Source: Galeruca laticollis
Lineage: Eukaryota; Arthropoda; Insecta; Coleoptera; Chrysomelidae
Direction: 5' to 3'
DNA length: 64,000 nucleotides
NCBI GenBank assembly: GCA_963921935.1
Contig: OY998185.1
Span: 61,457,717 to 61,521,716, forward strand
Within the stretch, counting starts at the first letter, position 1, and each line of letters opens with the position of its first letter. Positions 36,720 to 50,000 of this stretch are shown here, piece after piece. Below the pieces are notes generated by a model. That model was given only the letters and a program-made list of their open reading frames with translations. It was not told where the DNA came from and searched no databases. Both the position numbers and the translations under genes were made by a program.

Positions 36720-38738
36720 TGTGCGATTTTTTCTAGAAGGCATGTTTTCTTTTAATCTAAATCCTCTACTAATATTTGATAAAACTTTTATCTCATGGAA
36801 AAATGGACAGCACCAGTCGATTTGTCGTACCAAAGAACCCCATTTCTCATAATTTCAGTATTTTTTGAGAGGAAAAATATTTTTCGACAAATATGGAAAA
36901 TATTGCATTTTTCGAAATTCTCCAAAAATATATTTTTGACCTATCTTGTATCATTGCAATGCACTTCTGATTTTTTCCATCATAGATTGGACCTCTGACA
37001 GTACTTTTCTAAAAAATTAAATAAATATTTCCATTATTTTGGTTTGTGCGATTTTTTCTAGAAGGCATGTTTTCTTTTAATCTAAATCCTTTACTAATAT
37101 TTGATAAAACTTTTATCTCATGGAAAAATGGACAGCACCAGTCGATTTGTCGTACCAAAAAACCCCATTTCTCATAATTTCAGTATTTTTTGAGAGAAAA
37201 AATATTTTTCGACAAATATGTAGGTGAACTATAGTATGGAAAATATTGCATTTTTCGAAATTCTCCAAAAATATATTTTTGACCTATCTTGTATCATTGC
37301 AATGCACTTCTGATTTTTTCCATCATAGATTGGACCTCTGACAGTACTTTTCTAAAAAATTAAATAAATATTTCCATTATTTTGGTTTGTGCGATTTTTT
37401 CTAGAAGGCATGTTTTCTTTTAATCTAAATCCTCTACTAATATTTGATAAAACTTTTATCTCATGGAAAAATGGACAGTACCAGTCGATTAGGCGTACCA
37501 AAGAACCCCATTTCTCATAATTTCAGTATTTTTTGAGAGAAAAAATATTTTTCGACAAATATGTAGGTGAACTATAGTATGGAAAATATTGCATATTTCG
37601 AAATTCTCCAAAAATATATTTTTGACCTATCTTGTATCATTGCAATGCACTTCTGATTTTTTCCATCATAGATTGGACCTCTGACAGTACTTTTCTAAAA
37701 AATTAAATAAATATTTCCATTATTTTGGTTTGTGCGATTTTTTCTAGAAGGCATGTTTTCTTTTAATCTAAATCCTCTACTAATATTTGATAAAACTTTT
37801 ATCTCATGGAAAAATGGACAGCACCAGTCGATTTGTCGTACCAAAGAACCCCATTTCTCATAATTTCAGTATTTTTTGAGAGAAAAAATATTTTTCGACA
37901 AATATGGAAAATATTGCATTTTTCGAAATTCTCCAAAAATATATTTTTGACCTATCTTGTATCATTGCAATGCACTTCTGATTTTTTCCATCATAGATTG
38001 GACCTCTGACAGTACTTTTCTAAAAAATTAAATAAATATTTCCATTATTTTGGTTTGTGCGATTTTTTCTAGAAGGCATGTTTTCTTTTAATCTAAATCC
38101 TTTACTAATATTTGATAAAACTTTTATCTCATGGAAAAATGGACAGCACCAGTCGATTTGTCGTACCAAAAAACCCCATTTCTCATAATTTCAGTATTTT
38201 TTGAGAGAAAAAATATTTTTCGACAAATATGTAGGTGAACTATAGTATGGAAAATATTGCATTTTTCGAAATTCTCCAAAAATATATTTTTGACCTATCT
38301 TGTATCATTGCAATGCACTTCTGATTTTTTCCATCATAGATTGGACCTCTGACAGTACTTTTCTAAAAAATTAAATAAATATTTCCATTATTTTGGTTTG
38401 TGCGATTTTTTCTAGAAGGCATGTTTTCTTTTAATCTAAATCCTCTACTAATATTTGATAAAACTTTTATCTCATGGAAAAATGGACAGCACCAGTCGAT
38501 TTGGCGTACCAAAGAACCCCATTTCTCATAATTTCAGTATTTTTTGAGAGAAAAAATATTTTTCGACAAATATGTAGGTGAACAGTATGGAAAATATTGC
38601 ATTTTTCGAAATTCTTCAAAAATATATTTTTGACCTATCTTGTATCATTGCAATGCACTTCTGATTTTTTCCATCATAGATTGGACCTCTGACAGTACTT
38701 TTCTAAAAAATTAAATAAATATTTCCATTATTTTGGTT
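36720..38738. repeat. 2,019-bp hexameric higher-order repeat, copy 3
   Basis: Every monomer start is 2,363 bp from its partner in copy 2. It shares ggacagtacc (37474) and gagaggaaaaat (about 36869). A private gaaattcttcaaaa occurs just downstream of the shared block in the last unit (about 38610). Confidence 0.92.
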
Positions 38739-41700
38739 TGTGCGATTTTTTCTAGAAGGCATGTTTTCTTTTAATCTAAATCCTCTACTAATATTTGATA
38801 AAACTTTTATCTCATGGAAAAATGGACAGCACCAGTCGATTTGTCGTACCAAAGAACCCCATTTCTCATAATTTCAGTATTTTTTGAGAGAAAAAATATT
38901 TTTCGACAAATATGTAGGCGAACTATAGTATGGAAAATATTGCATTTTTCGAAATTCTCCAAAAATATATTTTTGACCTATCTTGTATCATTGCAATGCA
39001 CTTCTGATTTTTTCCATCATAGATTGGACCTCTGACAGTACTTTTCTAAAAAATTAAATAAATATTTCCATTATTTTGGTTTGTGCGATTTTTTCTAGAA
39101 GGCATGTTTTCTTTTAATCTAAATCCTCTACTAATATTTGATAAAACTTTTATCTCATGGAAAAATGGACAGCACCAGTCGATTTGTCGTACCAAAGAAC
39201 CCCATTTCTCATGATTTCAGTATTTTTTGAGAGAAAAAATATTTTTCGACAAATATGTAGGTGAACTATAGTATGGAAAATATTGCATTTTTCGAAATTC
39301 TCCAAAAATATATTTTTGACCTATCTTGTATCATTGCAATGCACTTCTGATTTTTTCCATCATAGATTGGACCTCTGACAGTACTTTTCTAAAAAATTAA
39401 ATAAATATTTCCATTATTTTGGTTTGTGCGATTTTTTCTAGAAGGCATGTTTTCTTTTAATCTAAATCCTCTACTAATATTTGATAAAACTTTTATCTCA
39501 TGGAAAAATGGACAGCACCAGTCGATTTGTCGTACCAAAAAACCCCATTTCTCATAATTTCAGTATTTTTTGAGAGAAAAAATATTTTTCGACAAATATG
39601 GAAAATATTGCATTTTTCGAAATTCTCCAAAAATATATTTTTGACCTATCTTGTATCATTGCAATGCACTTCTGATTTTTTCCATCATAGATTGGACCTC
39701 TGACAGTACTTTTCTAAAAAATTAAATAAATATTTCCATTATTTTGGTTTGTGCGATTTTTTCTAGAAGGCATGTTTTCTTTTAATCTAAATCCTTTACT
39801 AATATTTGATAAAACTTTTATCTCATGGAAAAATGGACAGCACCAGTCGATTTGTCGTACCAAAGAACCCCATTTCTCATAATTTCAGTATTTTTTGAGA
39901 GAAAAAATATTTTTCGACAAATATGTAGGCGAACTATAATGGAAAATATTGCATTTTTCGAAATTCTCCAAAAATATATTTTTGACCTATCTTGTATCAT
40001 TGCAATGCACTTCTGATTTTTTCCATCATAGATTGGACCTCTGACAGTACTTTTCTAAAAAATTAAATAAATATTTCCATTATTTTGGTTTGTGCGATTT
40101 TTTCTAGAAGGCATGTTTTCTTTTAATCTAAATCCTCTACTAATATTTGATAAAACTTTTATCTCATGGAAAAATGGACAGCACCAGTCGATTTGTCGTA
40201 CCAAAGAACCCCATTTCTCATAATTTCAGTATTTTTTGAGAGAAAAAATATTTTTCGACAAATATGTAGGTGAACTATAGTATGGAAAATATTGCATTTT
40301 TCGAAATTCTCCAAAAATATATTTTTGACCTATCTTGTATCATTGCAATGCACTTCTGATTTTTTCCATCATAGATTGGACCTCTGACAGTACTTTTCTA
40401 AAAAATTAAATAAATATTTCCATTATTTTGGTTTGTGCGATTTTTTCTAGAAGGCATGTTTTCTTTTAATCTAAATCCTCTACTAATATTTGATAAAACT
40501 TTTATCTCATGGAAAAATGGACAGCACCAGTCGATTTGTCGTACCAAAAAACCCCATTTCTCATAATTTCAGTATTTTTTGAGAGAAAAAATATTTTTCG
40601 ACAAATATGTAGGTGAACTATAGTATGGAAAATATTGCATTTTTCGAAATTCTCCAAAAATATATTTTTGACCTATCTTGTATCATTGCAATGCACTTCT
40701 GATTTTTTCCATCATAGATTGGACCTCTGACAGTACTTTTCTAAAAAATTAAATAAATATTTCCATTATTTTGGTTTGTGCGATTTTTTCTAGAAGGCAT
40801 GTTTTCTTTTAATCTAAATCCTCTACTAATATTTGATAAAACTTTTATCTCATGGAAAAATGGACAGCACCAGTCGATTTGTCGTACCAAAGAACCCCAT
40901 TTCTCATAATTTCAGTATTTTTTGAGAGAAAAAATATTTTTCGACAAATATGTAGGTGAACTGTATGGAAAATATTGCATTTTTCGAAATTCTCCAAAAA
41001 TATATTTTTGACCTATCTTGTATCATTGCAATGCACTTCTGATTTTTTCCATCATAGATTGGACCTCTGACAGTACTTTTCTAAAAAATTAAATTAATAT
41101 TTCCATTATTTTGGTTTGTGCGATTTTTTCTAGAAGGCATGTTTTCTTTTAATCTAAATCCTCTACTAATATTTGATAAAACTTTTATCTCATGGAAAAA
41201 TGGACAGCACCAGTCGATTTGGCGTACCAAAGAACCCCATTTCTCATAGTTTCAGTATTTTTTGAGAGAAAAAATATTTTTCGACAAATATGTATGGAAA
41301 ATATTGCATTTTTCGAAATTCTCCAAAAATATATTTTTGACCTATCTTGTATCATTGCAATGCACTTCTGATTTTTTACATCATAGATTGGACCTCTGAC
41401 AGTACTTTTCTAAAAAATTAAATAAATATTTCCATTATTTTGGTTTGTGCGATTTTTTCTAGAAGGCATGTTTTCTTTTAATCTAAATCCTCTACTAATA
41501 TTTGATAAAACTTTTATCTCATGGAAAAATGGACAGCACCAGTCGATTTGTCGTACCAAAGAACCCCACTTCTCATAATTTCAGTATTTTTTGAGAGAAA
41601 AAATATTTTTCGACAAATATGTAGGTGAACTATATATAGTATGGAAAATATTGCATATTTCGAAATTCTCCAAAAATATATTTTTGACCTATCTTGTATC

Positions 41701-43494
41701 ATTGCAATGCACTCCTGATTTTTTGCATCATAGATTGGACCTCTGACAGTACTTTTCTAAAAAATTAAATAAATATTTCCATTATTTTGGTTTGTGCGAT
41801 TTTTTCTAGAAGGCATGTTTTCTTTTAATCTAAATCCTCTACTAATATTTGATAAAACTTTTATCTCATGGAAAAATGGACAGCACCAGTCGATTTGTCG
41901 TACCAAAGAACCCCATTTCTCATAATTTCAGTATTTTTTGAGAGAAAAAATATTTTTCGACAAATATGTAGGTGAACTGTATGGAAAATATTGCATTTTT
42001 CGAAATTCTCCAAAAATATATTTTTGACCTATCTTGTATCATTGCAATGCACTTCTGATTTTTTCCATCATAGATTGGACCTCTGACAGTACTTTTCTAA
42101 AAAATTAAATTAATATTTCCATTATTTTGGTTTGTGCGATTTTTTCTAGAAGGCATGTTTTCTTTTAATCTAAATCCTCTACTAATATTTGATAAAACTT
42201 TTATCTCATGGAAAAATGGACAGCACCAGTCGATTTGGCGTACCAAAGAACCCCATTTCTCATAGTTTCAGTATTTTTTGAGAGAAAAAATATTTTTCGA
42301 CAAATATGTATGGAAAATATTGCATTTTTCGAAATTCTCCAAAAATATATTTTTGACCTATCTTGTATCATTGCAATGCACTTCTGATTTTTTACATCAT
42401 AGATTGGACCTCTGACAGTACTTTTCTAAAAAATTAAATAAATATTTCCATTATTTTGGTTTGTGCGATTTTTTCTAGAAGGCATGTTTTCTTTTAATCT
42501 AAATCCTCTACTAATATTTGATAAAACTTTTATCTCATGGAAAAATGGACAGCACCAGTCGATTTGTCGTACCAAAGAACCCCACTTCTCATAATTTCAG
42601 TATTTTTTGAGAGAAAAAATATTTTTCGACAAATATGTAGGTGAACTATATATAGTATGGAAAATATTGCATATTTCGAAATTCTCCAAAAATATATTTT
42701 TGACCTATCTTGTATCATTGCAATGCACTCCTGATTTTTTCCATCATAGATTGGACCTCTGACAGTACTTTTCTAAAAAATTAAATAAATATTTTCATTA
42801 TTTTGGTTTGTGCGATTTTTTCTAGAAGGCATGTTTTCTTTTAATCTAAATCCTCTACTAATATTTGATAAAACTTTTATCTCATGGAAAAATGGACAGC
42901 ACCAGTCGATTTGTCGTACCAAAGAACCCCATTTCTCATAATTTCAGTATTTTTTGAGAGAAAAAATATTTTTCGACAAATATGTAGGTGAACTATAGTA
43001 TGGAAAATATTGCATTTTTCGAAATTCTCCAAAAATATATTTTTGACCTATCTTGTATCATTGCAATGCACTTCTGTTTTTTTCCATCATAGATTGGACC
43101 TCTGACAGTACTTTTCTAAAAAATTAAATAAATATTTCCATTATTTTGGTTTGTGCGATTTTTTCTAGAAGGCATGTTTTCTTTTAATCTAAATCCTCTA
43201 CTAATATTTGATAAAACTTTTATCTCATGGAAAAATGGACAGCACCAGTCGATTTCTCGTACCAAAGAACCCCATTTCTCATAATTTCAGTATTTTTTGA
43301 CAGAAAAAATATTTTTCGACAAATATGTAGGTGAACTATAGTATAGAAAATATTGCATTTTTCGAAATTCTCCAAAAATATATTTTTGACCTATCTTGTA
43401 TCATTGCAATGCACTCCTGATTTTTTCTATCATAGATTGGACCTCTGACAGTACTTTTCTAAAAAATTAAATAAATATTTCCATTATTTTGGTT
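38739..43494. repeat. Type-A zone, monomers 115-128
   Basis: Fourteen type-A monomers. The unit at 39425 has the 18-bp deletion. The one at 39750 (341 bp) has gtaggcgaactataatgg, a two-base loss in the linker. The duplicated trimer at 40777-42808 lies in the centre. The units at 42809 and 43152 (tttgacagaaaa, tttttctatc, gatttctcg) lead into the next type-B-rich zone and match 19379-20064. Confidence 0.85.
40777..42808. repeat. Tandem duplication of a three-monomer unit (1,016 bp), cassette alpha derivative
   Basis: Monomers at 40777, 41117 and 41446 recur at 41793, 42133 and 42462, all shifted by 1,016 bp. Both copies share ttaaattaatattt (41091 and 42107), the 14-bp linker deletion with atttggcg and atagtttcag, and the ccacttctc unit with the +4 linker. 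One difference is tttttgcatc at about 41725 against tttttccatc in the second copy. Confidence 0.9.
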
Positions 43495-44020
43495 TGTGCG
43501 ATTTTTTCTAGAAGGCATGTTTTCTTTTAATCTAAATCCTCTACTAATATTTGATAAAACTTTTATCTCATGGAAAAATGGACAGCACCAGTCGATTTGT
43601 CGTACCAAAGAACCCCATTTCTCATAATTTCAGTATTTTTGAGAGGAAAAATATTTTTCGACAAATATGTAGGTGAACTATAGTATGGAAAATATTGCAT
43701 TTTTCGAAATTCTCCAAAAAATATATTTTTGACAAATTTTGTATCATTGCAATGCACTCCTGATTTTTTCCATCATAGATTGGACCTTTGACAGTACTTT
43801 TCTAGAAAATTAAATAAACATTTCCATTATTTTGGTTTGTGCGATTTTTTCTATGAAGGCATGTTTTCTTTTAATCTAAATCCTCTACTAATATTTGATG
43901 AAACTTTTATCTCATGGAAAAATGGACAACACCAGTCGATTTGTCGTACCAAAGAACCCCATTTCTCATAATTTCAGTATTTTTTGAGAGAAAAAATATT
44001 TTTCGACAAATATGTAGGTT
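42462..44020. repeat. Right copy of the 23,430-bp-spaced duplication
   Basis: Partner of 19032-20590. Upstream the offset becomes 23,444 because the right copy has the 14-bp linker deletion in the atttggcg unit (42301-42312), so homology extends further left with one indel. Private changes here include attttcatt at 42792, gatttctcg at about 43255 and gtatagaaaat at about 43343. Confidence 0.85.
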
Positions 44021-47000
44021 AACTATAGTATGGAAAATATTGCATTTTTCGAAAATCTCCAAAAAATATATTTTTGACAAATTTTGTATCATTGCAATGC
44101 ACTCCTGATTTTTTGCATCATAGATTGGACCTTTGACAGTACTTTTCTAGAAAATTAAATAAATATTTCCCTTATTTTGGTTTGTGCGATTTTTTCTATG
44201 AAGGCATGTTTTCTTTTAATCTAAATCCTCTACTAATATTCGATGAAACTTTTATCTCATGGAAAAATGGACAGCACCAGTCGATTTGTCGTACCAAAGA
44301 ACCCCATTTCTCATAATTTCAGTATTTTTTGAGAGAAAAAATATTTTTCGACAAATATGTAGGTGAACTATAATAGTATGGAAAATATTGCATTTTTCGA
44401 AATTCTCCAAAAATATATTTTTGACCTATCTTGTATCATTGCAATGCACTCCTGATTTTTTCCATCATAGATTGGACCTCTGACAGTACTTTTCTAAAAA
44501 ATTAAATAAATATTTCCATTATTTTGGTTTGTGCGATTTTTTCTAGGAGGCATGTTTTCTTTGAATCTAAATCCTCTACTAATATTTGATAAAACTTTTA
44601 TCTCATGGAAAAATGGACAGCACCAGTCGATTTGTCGTACCAAAGAACCCAATTTCTCATAATTTCAGTATTTTTTGAGAGAAAAAATATTTTTCGACAA
44701 ATATGTAGGTGAACTATAGTATGGAAAATATTGCATTTTTCGAAAATCTCCAAAAAATATATTTTTGACAAATTTTGTATCATTGCAATGCACTCCTGAT
44801 TTTTTGCATCATAGATTGGACCTTTGACAGTACTTTTCTAGAAAATTAAATAAATATTTCCCTTATTTTGGTTTGTGCGATTTTTTCTATGAAGGCATGT
44901 TTTCTTTTAATCTAAATCCTCTACTAATATTCGATGAAACTTTTATCTCATGGAAAAATGGACAGCACCAGTCGATTTGTCGTACCAAAGAACCCCATTT
45001 CTCATAATTTCAGTATTTTTTGAGAGAAAAAATATTTTTCGACAAATATGTAGGTGAACTATAATAGTATGGAAAATATTGCATTTTTCGAAAATCTCCA
45101 AAAAATATATTTTTGACAAATTTTGTATCATTGCAATGCACTCCTGATTTTTCCCATCATAGATTGGACCTTTGACAGTACTTTTCTAGAAAATTAAATA
45201 AACATTTCCATTATTTTGGTTTGTGCGATTTTTTCTATGAAGGCATGTTTTCTTTTAATCTAAATCCTCTACTAATATTTGATGAAACTTTTATCTCATG
45301 GAAAAATGGACAACACCAGTCGATTTGTCGTACCAAAGAACCCCATTTCTCATAATTTCAGTATTTTTTGAGAGAAAAAATATTTTTCGACAAATATGTA
45401 GGTGAACTATAGTATGGAAAATATTGCATTTTTCGAAATTCTCCAAAAATATATTTTTGACCTATCTTGTATCATTGCAATGCACTCCAGATTTTTTCCA
45501 TCATAGATTGGACCTCTGACAGTACTTTTCTAAAAAATTAAATAAATATTTCCATTATTTTGGTTTGTGCGATTTTTTCTAGAAGGCATGTTTTCTTTCA
45601 ATCTAAATCCTCTAAAAATATTTGATAAAACTTTTATCTCATGGAAAAATGGACAGCACCAGTCGATTTGTCGTACCAAAGAACCCCATTTCTCATTTTT
45701 TCTGTATTTTTTGAGAGAAAAAATATTTTTCGACAAATATGTAGGTGAACTATAGTATGGAAAATATTGCATTTTTCGAAATTCTCCAAAAATATATTTT
45801 TGACCTATCTTGTATCATTGCAATGCACTTCTGATTTTTTCCATCATAGAGTGGATCTCTGACAGTACTTTTCTAAAAAATTAAATAAATATTTCCATTA
45901 TTTTGGTTTGTGCGATTTTTTCTATGAAGGCATGTTTTCTTTTAATCTAAATCCTCTACTAATATTCGATGAAACTTTTATCTCATGGAAAAATGGACAG
46001 CACCAGTCGATTTGTCGTACCAAAGAACCCCATTTCTCATAATTTCAGTATTTTTGAGAGGAAAAATATTTTTCGACAAATATGTAGGTGAACATAGTAT
46101 GGAAAATATTGCATTTTTCGAAATTCTCCAAAAAATATATTTTGACAAATTTTGTATCATTGCAATGCACTCCTGATTTTTTCCATCATAGACTGGACCT
46201 TTGACAGTACTTTCCTAGAAAATTAAATAAACATTTCCATTATTTTGGTTTGTGCGATTTTTTCTATGAAGGCATGTTTTCTTTTAATCTAAATCCTCTA
46301 CTAATATTTGACGAAACTTTTATCTCATGGAAAAATGGACAACACCAGTCGATTTGTCGTACCAAAGAACCCCATTTCTCATAATTTCAGTATTTTTTGA
46401 GAGAGAAAATATTTTTCGACAAATATGGAAAATATTGCATTTTTCGAAATTCTCCAAAAAATATATTTTTGACAAATTTTGTATCATTGCAATGCACTCC
46501 TGATTTTTTCCATCATAGATTGGACCTTTGACAGTACTTTTCTAGAAAATTAAATAAACATTTCCATTATTTTGGTTTGTGCGATTTTTTCTATGAAGGC
46601 ATGTTTTCTTTTAATCTAAATCCTCTACTAATATTTGATGAAACTTTTATCTCATGGAAAAATGGACAACACCAGTCGATTTGTCGTACCAAAGAACCCC
46701 ATTTCTCATAATTTCAGTATTTTTTGAGAGAAAAAATATTTTTCGACAAATATGTAGGTGAACTATATATAGTATGGAAAATATTGCATTTTTCGAAATT
46801 CTCCAAAAATATATTTTTGACCTATCTTGTATCATTGCAATGCACTACTGATTTTTTCCATCATAGATTGGACGTCTGACAGTACTTTTCTAAAAAATTA
46901 AATAAATATTTCCATTATTTTGGTTTGTGCGATTTTTTCTATGAAGGCATGTTTTCTTTTAATCTAAATCCTCTACTAATATTTGACGAAACTTTTATCT

Positions 47001-50000
47001 CATGGAAAAATGGACAACACCAGTCGATTTGTCGTACCAAAGAACCCCATTTCTCATAATTTCAGTATTTTTTGAGAGAAAAAATATTTTTCGACAAATA
47101 TGTAGGTGAACTATATATAGTATGGAAAATATTGCATATTTCGAAATTCTCCAAAAATATATTTTTGACCTATCTTGTATCATTGCAATGCACTCCTGAT
47201 TTTTTCCATCATAGATTGGACCTCTGACAGTACTTTTCTAAAAAATTAAATAAATATTTCCATTATTTTGGTTTGTGCGATTTTTTCTAGAAGGCATGTT
47301 TTCTTTTAATCTAAATCCTCTAAAAATATTCGATAAAACTTTTATCTCATGGAAAAATGGACAGCACCAGTCGATTTGTCGTACCAAAGAACCCCATTTC
47401 TCATAATTTCAGTATTTTTTGAGAGAAAAAATATTTTTCGACAAATATGTAGGTGAACTATAGTATGGAAAATATTGCATTTTTCGAAATTCTCCAAAAA
47501 TATATTTTTGACCTATCTTGTATCATTGCAATGCACTTCTGATTTTTTCCATCATAGATTGGACCTCTGACAGTACTTTTCTAAAAAATTAAATAAATAT
47601 TTCCATTATTTTGGTTTGTGCGATTTTTTCTAGAAGGCATGTTTTCTTTTAATCTAAATCCTCTACTAATATTTGATAAAACTTTTATCTCATGGAAAAA
47701 TGGACAGCACCAGTCGATTTGTCGTACCAAAGAACCCAATTTCTCATAATTTCAGTATTTTTTGAGAGAAAAAATATTTTTCGACAAATATGTAGGTGAA
47801 CTATACTATGGAAAATATTGCATTTTTCGAAAATCTCCAAAAAATATATTTTTGACAAGATTTGTATCATTGCAATGCACTCCTGATTTTTTGCATCATA
47901 GATTAGACCTTTGACAGTACTTTTCTAGAAAATTAAATAAATATTTCCCTTATTTTGGTTTGTGCGATTTTTTCTATGAAGGCATGTTTTCTTTTAATCT
48001 AAATCCTCTACTAATATTCGATGAAACTTTTATCTCATGGAAAAATGGACAGCACCAGTCGATTTGTCGTACCAAAGAACCCCATTTCTCATAATTTCAG
48101 TATTTTTTGAGAGAAAAAATATTTTTCGACAAATATGTAGGTGAACTATATATAGTATGGAAAATATTGCATATTTCGGAATTCTCCAAAAATATATTTT
48201 TGACCTATCTTGTATCATTGCAATGCACTCCTGATTTTTTCCATCATAGATTGGACCTCTGACAGTACTTTTCTAAAAAATTAAATAAATATTTCCATTA
48301 TTTTGGTTTGTGCGATTTTTTCTAGAAGGCATGTTTTCTTTTAATCTAAATCCTCTACTAATATTTGATAAAACTTTTATCTCATGGAAAAATGGACAGC
48401 ACCAGTCGATTTGTCGTACCAAAGAACCCCATTTCTCATAATTTCAGTATTTTTGAGAGGAAAAATATTTTTCGACAAATATGTAGGTGAACTATAGTAT
48501 GGAAAATATTGCATTTTTCGAAATTCTCCAAAAAATATATTTTTGACAAATTTTGTATCATTGCAATGCACTCCTGATTTTTTCCATCATAGACTGGACC
48601 TTTGACAGTACTTTTCTAGAAAATTAAATAAACATTTCCATTATTTTGGTCTGTGCGATTTTTTCTATGAAGGCATGTTTTCTTTTAATCTAAATCCTCT
48701 ACTAATATTTGACGAAACTTTTATCTCATGGAAAAATGGACAACACCAGTCGATTTGTCGTACCAAAGAACCCCATTTCTCATAATTTCAGTATTTTTTG
48801 AGAGAAAAAATATTTTTCGACAAATATCTAGGTGAACTATATATAGTATGGAAAATATTGCATATTTCGAAATTCTCCAAAAATATATTTTTGACCTATC
48901 TTGTATCATTGCAATGCACTCCTGATTTTTCCCATCATAGATTGGACCTTTGACAGTACTTTTCTAGAAAATTAAATAAACATTTCCATTATTTTGGTTT
49001 GTGCGATTTTTTCTAGAAGGCATGTTTTCTTTTAATCTAAATCCTCTAAAAATATTCGATAAAACTTTTATCTCATGGAAAAATGGACAGCACCAGTCGA
49101 TTTGTCGTACCAAAGAACCCCATTTCTCATAATTTCAGTATTTTTTGAGAGAAAAAATATTTTTCGACAAATATGTAGGTGAACTATAGTATGGAAAATA
49201 TTGCATTTTTCGAAATTCTCCAAAAATATATTTTTGACCTATCTTGTATCATTGCAATGCACTTCTGATTTTTTCCATCATAGATTGGACCTCTGACAGT
49301 ACTTTTCTAAAAAATTAAATAAATATTTCCATTATTTTGGTTTGTGCGATTTTTTCTAGAAGGCATGTTTTCTTTTAATCTAAATCCTCTACTAATATTT
49401 GATAAAACTTTTATCTCATGGAAAAATGGACAGCACCAGTCGATTTGTCGTACCAAAGAACCCAATTTCTCATAATTTCAGTATTTTTTGAGAGAAAAAA
49501 TATTTTTCGACAAATATGTAGGTGAACTATACTATGGAAAATATTGCATTTTTCGAAAATCTCCAAAAAATATATTTTTGACAAGATTTGTATCATTGCA
49601 ATGCACTCCTGATTTTTTGCATCATAGATTAGACCTTTGACAGTACTTTTCTAGAAAATTAAATAAATATTTCCCTTATTTTGGTTTGTGCGATTTTTTC
49701 TATGAAGGCATGTTTTCTTTTAATCTAAATCCTCTACTAATATTCGATGAAACTTTTATCTCATGGAAAAATGGACAGCACCAGTCGATTTGTCGTACCA
49801 AAGAACCCCATTTCTCATAATTTCAGTATTTTTTGAGAGAAAAAATATTTTTCGACAAATATGTAGGTGAACTATATATAGTATGGAAAATATTGCATAT
49901 TTCGGAATTCTCCAAAAATATATTTTTGACCTATCTTGTATCATTGCAATGCACTCCTGATTTTTTCCATCATAGATTGGACCTCTGACAGTACTTTTCT

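Larger units (their letters stand above)
34013..38738. repeat. Tandem duplication of a seven-monomer unit (2,363 bp)
   Basis: The block consists of a type-B-tailed monomer (34013 and 36376) plus the 2,019-bp hexamer. All seven starts repeat at 2,363 bp. The first members differ at the front (ctagaagg, acccaatttc against ctagtagg, accccatttc with gtaggcgaac), so only their second, type-B halves match. The crossover point is therefore inside the monomer, not at its border. Confidence 0.9.
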
